NCBI GenBank assembly: GCA_025062325.1
Contig: JANXAL010000009.1
Location: forward strand, 62,001 to 126,000
Reading direction: 5' to 3'
Source of the DNA: Roseiflexus sp.
Lineage (GTDB): Bacteria; Chloroflexota; Chloroflexia; Chloroflexales; Roseiflexaceae
DNA: 64,000 bases
Shown: positions 60,316 through 64,000 of the stretch, piece after piece
Position numbering within the stretch: the first letter of the stretch is position 1
Layout of the letters: the number at the start of each line of letters is the position of its first letter
The notes under the pieces: model-generated
Told to the model about the DNA's origin: nothing
Databases searched by the model: none
The model's input: only the letters and a program-made list of their open reading frames with translations
Translations under genes and position numbers: made by a program

Positions 60316-61233
60316 ATGAGCGAGCCATTGATCCTGATAGTCGGCGCTGCCGACACCGGGCGTGCGCCGCTTGCGGCTGCCATGCTTCGCCGCCACCTGA
60401 CTAATCGCGGCATCACTGCACGCGTCGAGTCTGCGGGGGTGCTTGGGCACGACAACGATCCTGCCAGCCCGGACGCACTTGCTGTCGCCGATCATCTGTC
60501 GCTTGATCTTAGCGCCCACCGCGCACGTAGCCTGAGCGATCACCTGGTCGATGAAGCACTATTGCTGTTGGCTATCGACAGCGGAACCGCGCGTGTGGCG
60601 CGCCTGCGCTTTCCCCAGGCTGCTCCGCGTATTCACACCCTGGGAGAGCTTGCCGGACGCGATCGCGACATTCCTGACCCCTTCAAGATGCAGATCGGTC
60701 CCTGGCTGGTCTATGCCCGTGAGATCGACCAGATGCTGCAGCGGGCGCTTCCCCAAATTATGGCGTTCCTTGCTGAACTATCGGCGTCTTCCGTAGAACC
60801 AGGAACTAAGAACGAAGAACTGACCCGCATCACGACGCTCCCTTCCGAATCATCAGCGTCTCCGCCTCGATCTGCAGCCGCTCCTGGGGCGCCGCCGCCG
60901 GTCGTGGCGGAAGAACGGCGCGCTGCCGCCGAGCGTGTTGCGCAGCTCCTCGATCTGATGGCGCATATGCCGGGCATTGTCGAATGGAACGCGGCGCGTG
61001 AGCAGATAGAAGGCGCCATTTCCGTCGTCCAGGCGCACCCTGCTGACGCAACCGACCAGATTGCTGCATACTCCGCCTTGCTCCGCGCTGCACTGGCGCT
61101 GACGCCCGCCGCTCCGGGAGCAGCGCAGCTGACGGCGCTGCACGATGCGATTGTGCGGCTTGCACGACCTATCAGCCCGGACGATGTCGGCGCACTGTCG
61201 GCGCGCCTTGGCGTATGGACATCGCTAAGTTAA
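60316..61233 (+). CDS. LMW-phosphatase-fold protein without catalytic Cys, with C-terminal helical extension
   Basis: 305 residues from ATG 60316. Residues 1 to about 155 have the order of low-molecular-weight tyrosine phosphatases / arsenate reductases: a first strand and P-loop, LAAAMLRRHLTNRG, ARVESAGVLG, LSAHRARSLSDHLVD, HTLGELAGRDRDIPDPF. The P-loop itself reads VGAADTGRAP where active enzymes have VCxxNxCRSP, so the nucleophilic Cys and the second Cys are absent while Arg and Pro remain. A non-enzymatic phosphate- or protein-binding role is likely. A low-complexity linker (60793-60900) leads to a helical region of about 110 residues. No ribosome-binding site at 60316 is convincing. Confidence 0.8.
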   Translation: MSEPLILIVGAADTGRAPLAAAMLRRHLTNRGITARVESAGVLGHDNDPASPDALAVADHLSLDLSAHRARSLSDHLVDEALLLLAIDSGTARVARLRFPQAAPRIHTLGELAGRDRDIPDPFKMQIGPWLVYAREIDQMLQRALPQIMAFLAELSASSVEPGTKNEELTRITTLPSESSASPPRSAAAPGAPPPVVAEERRAAAERVAQLLDLMAHMPGIVEWNAAREQIEGAISVVQAHPADATDQIAAYSALLRAALALTPAAPGAAQLTALHDAIVRLARPISPDDVGALSARLGVWTSLS

Positions 61234-61244
61234 GTAACCTTTCC

Positions 61245-61273
61245 TTCACAATCGTTACTCCTTAGGTTATAAT
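61245..61273 (+). promoter_or_regulatory. Sigma70-type promoter of the sdh operon
   Basis: TTCACA (61245-61250), exactly 17 nt, TATAAT (61268-61273). This is the best -35/-10 pair in the window and lies about 100 nt before the 55-codon ORF and 270 nt before sdhC. Confidence 0.8.
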
Positions 61274-61374
61274 GCAAAGCAGTTCGTGAAACTCTTCCCA
61301 GAGATTCAAGCGATTGCTTCACCGTGCGATGATGGGTCGGGCGCCCCGACTCATCTGATGAAGCGAGAGTGTCT

Positions 61375-61542
61375 ATGACTGTGCGATTCTGGCTCTTTGG
61401 TCGTCACCCGCCGTTAGCGCCGCGTCTGGCAAATGACGCCGCGCCTCTTGGCGAGTCTTCAATAGCCAACGTCTCTACGCGAGATCCGAGATATACTGCT
61501 GAGTCGTACAACGCATCAGAAACTACCCGGAAGGATTTTTAG
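61375..61542 (+). CDS. Small ORF coupled to sdhC (55 residues)
   Basis: ATG 61375 to TAG 61540-61542, preceded by GCGAGAG at about 5 nt. It ends 2 bp before the sdhC start, with sdhC's own Shine-Dalgarno (GGAAGGA) inside its last codons, as expected for translational coupling. The product begins MTVRFWLFGRHPPLAPR and becomes polar, with no transmembrane helix. No family is recognised. It could be a small SDH accessory protein or only a device that opens the sdhC start. Apart from this and the promoter, 61234-61544 holds nothing else. Confidence 0.45.
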   Translation: MTVRFWLFGRHPPLAPRLANDAAPLGESSIANVSTRDPRYTAESYNASETTRKDF

Positions 61543-61544
61543 GT

Positions 61545-62225
61545 ATGGCAGCAGCACTGACGCTCTATCGCACAACAATCGGCAAGAAGGCAGTAATGGC
61601 GATCACTGGCTTTATCGGCTATGGGTTCGTCATCCTGCATATGCTTGGTAACCTGAAGATTTTCGAGGGCGCAGAAGGTTTCAATGAATATGCGCACTTT
61701 CTACGCACGGTCGGATACCCGCTCGTGCCTGAACGTGGCCTGCTCTGGGTGGTGCGTATCATTTTGCTGACGGCAGTGATCCTGCACATTACTGCTGCTA
61801 TCCAGTTGACGCGGATCGACTGGGCGAGTCGTCCGAAAGGGTACCGCCAAATCCGTCGAAAACAGGCGACGTTCGCTGCCATGACCCTGCGCTGGGGCGG
61901 GCTGGCCATTTTCCTCTTTATCGTGTATCACCTGGCGCACCTTACGTTTGGGTTGGGCATTCCCAACTTCGGTGGCCACGAGACAGCGTACCAAAATGTT
62001 GTGGCTAGCTTCTCCAACCCGATCAATGTGGTCATTTACATTGCCGGCGTCGGCGCTCTGGGAATGCATCTGTATCATGGAGTCTGGAGCATGTTCCAGA
62101 CCCTCGGGCTGAATGGTCCGCGCACGGATGGTCTCTGGCGCGGTCTGGCGACGCTTTCGGGCATTTTGTTGTTCCTCGGTTTTTCAGCTGTGCCGGTTGC
62201 GGTTTTTACGGGATTGGTGCGGTAA
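61545..62225 (+). CDS. sdhC: Succinate dehydrogenase cytochrome b subunit (b558 type)
   Basis: 226 residues with five transmembrane helices, near 18-38, 66-88, 113-135, 155-180 and 198-222. Residues in MAITGFIGYGFVILHMLGNLKIF, ILHITAAIQL, YHLAHLTFG and LGMHLYHGVWS provide the His axial ligands for two hemes b. This matches the single-chain b558 family of type B succinate:quinone oxidoreductases/fumarate reductases. It anchors SdhA/SdhB and exchanges electrons with the quinone pool, here perhaps menaquinone; direction is not decided by sequence. It precedes sdhA by 62 bp. Confidence 0.93.
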   Translation: MAAALTLYRTTIGKKAVMAITGFIGYGFVILHMLGNLKIFEGAEGFNEYAHFLRTVGYPLVPERGLLWVVRIILLTAVILHITAAIQLTRIDWASRPKGYRQIRRKQATFAAMTLRWGGLAIFLFIVYHLAHLTFGLGIPNFGGHETAYQNVVASFSNPINVVIYIAGVGALGMHLYHGVWSMFQTLGLNGPRTDGLWRGLATLSGILLFLGFSAVPVAVFTGLVR

Positions 62226-62287
62226 TGCACCCAAAGATGGGTGCCTGCATCGCTGCACGTGAAGCACCCTAGAAAAGAGACAAAATT

Positions 62288-64000
62288 ATGACTACCATCG
62301 AGACCAGGCCGACAACAATCCGGCCCGCGACAGAATATCTCGATCCGAGGCTCAACGCGAAAATTCCGGAAGGACCGATTGAGCGCAAATGGGAGCGGCA
62401 CAAGTTTGAGATGAAACTCGTCAGCCCAACAAACCGACGACGGTATACGATCATTGTCGTCGGTACGGGTCTGGCAGGCGCCTCCGCTGCGGCAACCCTG
62501 GGCGAAGCCGGGTATAACGTCAAGTGCTATACCTACCACGACAGCCCGCGTCGCGCACACAGCATCTCTGCGCAAGGCGGCATCAACGCCGCCAAGAACT
62601 ATCGCAACGATGGCGATAGCGTCTTTCGCCTCTTCTACGACACGGTCAAGGGCGGCGACTTTCGCGCGCGTGAAGCAAACGTGTACCGCCTGGCGGAAGT
62701 GAGCATGGCGATCATCGATCAGTGTGTTGCACAGGGGGTGCCGTTCGCACGTGAGTACTCTGGCTATCTGGACAACCGCTCGTTCGGCGGTGCACTAGTG
62801 GCGCGCACCTTTTACGCCCGCGGGCAGACAGGGCAGCAGTTGCTGCTTGGCGCCTACCAGGCGCTCAGTCGCCAGATCGGACTCGGGCAGGTCAAGATGT
62901 TCTCGCGTACAGAGATGCTTGACCTGGTTGTTATCGATGGTCGAGCGCGCGGCATTGTCACGCGCGATCTGGTCACCGGCAAGATTGAATCGCACGTCGC
63001 CGACGCCGTCGTGCTGGCAACCGGCGGGTATTCGAACGTCTTTTACCTTTCGACGAATGCCAAGGCATGCAATACGACGGCGATCTGGCGCGCCTACCGG
63101 CGCGGCGCCTTTTTCGGCAATCCGTGCTTTACCCAGATCCATCCGACCTGCATTCCCGTCAGCGGCGATCACCAGAGCAAACTGACGCTCATGTCGGAGT
63201 CATTGCGCAACGATGGGCGCGTCTGGGTGCCGAAGACCCCCGGCGATAAGCGGCCGCCAAGCTCGATCCCCGAAGATGAGCGCGACTATTTTCTGGAGCG
63301 CAAGTATCCCAGCTATGGCAACCTGGCGCCACGCGATATCGCTTCGCGCGCTGCGAAAGAGGTCTGCGACGAAGGACGTGGCGTCGGTCCTGGCGGGCTC
63401 GGCGTCTACCTTGACTTCTCCGATGCGATCAAGCGCTTGGGGAAGAAGGTGATCGAAGAGCGCTATGGCAACCTCTTCGAGATGTATGAGCGCATTACCG
63501 GTGAAAACCCATACGAGACGCCAATGCGCATTTACCCGGCGCCGCACTACACGATGGGTGGTCTATGGGTTGATTACAATCTGATGAGTACGATTCCCGG
63601 CTTGTTTGTCATCGGTGAGGCGAACTTCTCGGACCACGGCGCTAACCGACTGGGAGCCTCGGCGTTGATGCAGGGGCTGGCAGACGGCTACTTCATCCTG
63701 CCGTACACCATCGCCGATTACCTGGCATCGACTAAACTGCCGAAGGTCGATACGAGTCACATCGCCTTCCGCGAAGCCGAAGCGGAGGTGGCCGACCGCA
63801 TCAAGCGCTTGCTCAATACCAAGGGCACGCGCACGGTCGATATGTTCCACCGCGAACTCGGCAGGATTATGTGGGACTATTGCGGTATGGCGCGGAATGA
63901 AGCCGGCCTGAAGCGCGCTCTTGAACTTATCCCGGAACTCCGTGAGCGCTTCTGGCGTGAGGTGAAGGTGCCCGGCGAAAGCAACGACATCAATCAGGAG
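62288..64000 (+). CDS. sdhA: Succinate dehydrogenase flavoprotein subunit (3' end outside window)
   Basis: Open to the last base, 571 residues present, starting at ATG 62288 with AAAGAGAC upstream. FAD binding is [19 protein letters not shown]; the His for covalent FAD attachment lies in [18 protein letters not shown]. Substrate and catalytic parts are [42 protein letters not shown] and [19 protein letters not shown]. It oxidises succinate to fumarate, or the reverse, in the cytoplasm-facing head of complex II. The layout sdhC-sdhA, with sdhB expected next, is usual for type B operons. The left part of the usual length of about 640 residues is present. Confidence 0.95.
   Translation, partial: MTTIETRPTTIRPATEYLDPRLNAKIPEGPIERKWERHKFEMKLVSPTNRRRYTIIVVGTGLAGASAAATLGEAGYNVKCYTYHDSPRRAHSISAQGGINAAKNYRNDGDSVFRLFYDTVKGGDFRAREANVYRLAEVSMAIIDQCVAQGVPFAREYSGYLDNRSFGGALVARTFYARGQTGQQLLLGAYQALSRQIGLGQVKMFSRTEMLDLVVIDGRARGIVTRDLVTGKIESHVADAVVLATGGYSNVFYLSTNAKACNTTAIWRAYRRGAFFGNPCFTQIHPTCIPVSGDHQSKLTLMSESLRNDGRVWVPKTPGDKRPPSSIPEDERDYFLERKYPSYGNLAPRDIASRAAKEVCDEGRGVGPGGLGVYLDFSDAIKRLGKKVIEERYGNLFEMYERITGENPYETPMRIYPAPHYTMGGLWVDYNLMSTIPGLFVIGEANFSDHGANRLGASALMQGLADGYFILPYTIADYLASTKLPKVDTSHIAFREAEAEVADRIKRLLNTKGTRTVDMFHRELGRIMWDYCGMARNEAGLKRALELIPELRERFWREVKVPGESNDINQE

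Noticed and set aside
1-64000. tRNA, rRNA, tmRNA, RNase P RNA or SRP RNA genes
   Set aside because: No T-arm GGTTCRANNCC or other hallmark sequence was found by eye on either strand.

Overview
The window is chromosomal DNA of high G+C with long real genes on both strands. It looks like a filamentous member of the Chloroflexota, most like Roseiflexus. That is an inference from several things seen together: extended -10 promoters of the form TGnTATAAT, a PurS-PurL fusion, Chloroflexota-style exported proteins (a C-terminal YLPVVVR tail, and a tandem FGFPI/YFERxRxExHPEN module), an M50 protease fused to PqqD-like and cNMP-like domains, and spacers filled with degenerate repeats. No photosynthesis gene, rRNA, tRNA, CRISPR array, phage or intact insertion sequence was recognised.

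Layout. 1-5.2 kb: end of a repeat protein, an ATP-grasp/esterase pair and an O-methyltransferase. 5.2-10.5 kb: leftward operon of an SDR, purL, a DUF1444 protein and a membrane protein. 10.5-11.5 kb: spacer with an orphan promoter and repeats. 11.5-15 kb: the PqqD-M50-cNMP protein. 15-17 kb: an A+T-richer methyltransferase island between attC-like inverted repeats. 17-26 kb: exported glycosidase, PASTA kinase, RNase H-like protein, nucleoside hydrolase and a large GT-C-like membrane protein. 26-31 kb: ABC ATPase, Yip1 protein, a broken zinc-ribbon/J-like gene beside an FHA protein, 71-bp repeats and a phasin-like gene. 31-40 kb: NUDIX, GNAT, amidohydrolase, ruvB, msrB, two methyltransferases, a TVP38/DedA protein. 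40-47 kb: ABC exporter and a leftward operon of histidine kinase, 2-oxoacid dehydrogenase E1 alpha, E1 beta and a flippase-like protein. 47-51 kb: Baeyer-Villiger-type monooxygenase plus SDR, then a long-form ribosome hibernation factor behind a structured leader. 51-57.6 kb: leftward operon argF, two TrkA-like proteins, corA and a MEMO protein, then a Uma2 protein and argH. 57.6-64 kb: hybrid-type signalling genes, a low-molecular-weight phosphatase homologue without its catalytic cysteine, and the start of a succinate dehydrogenase operon running off the right edge.

The genes fall into housekeeping (purine and arginine synthesis, Holliday-junction migration, methionine repair, TCA cycle), ion homeostasis (TrkA, CorA), envelope and signalling functions. 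The least explained parts are regulatory or non-coding: four composite GCGAAT-repeat spacers, exact 71-bp and 19-bp tandem arrays, the hibernation-factor leader with a 21-codon ORF and terminator, a 55-codon ORF coupled to sdhC, and the attC-like flanks. No new defence or mobile system could be established.
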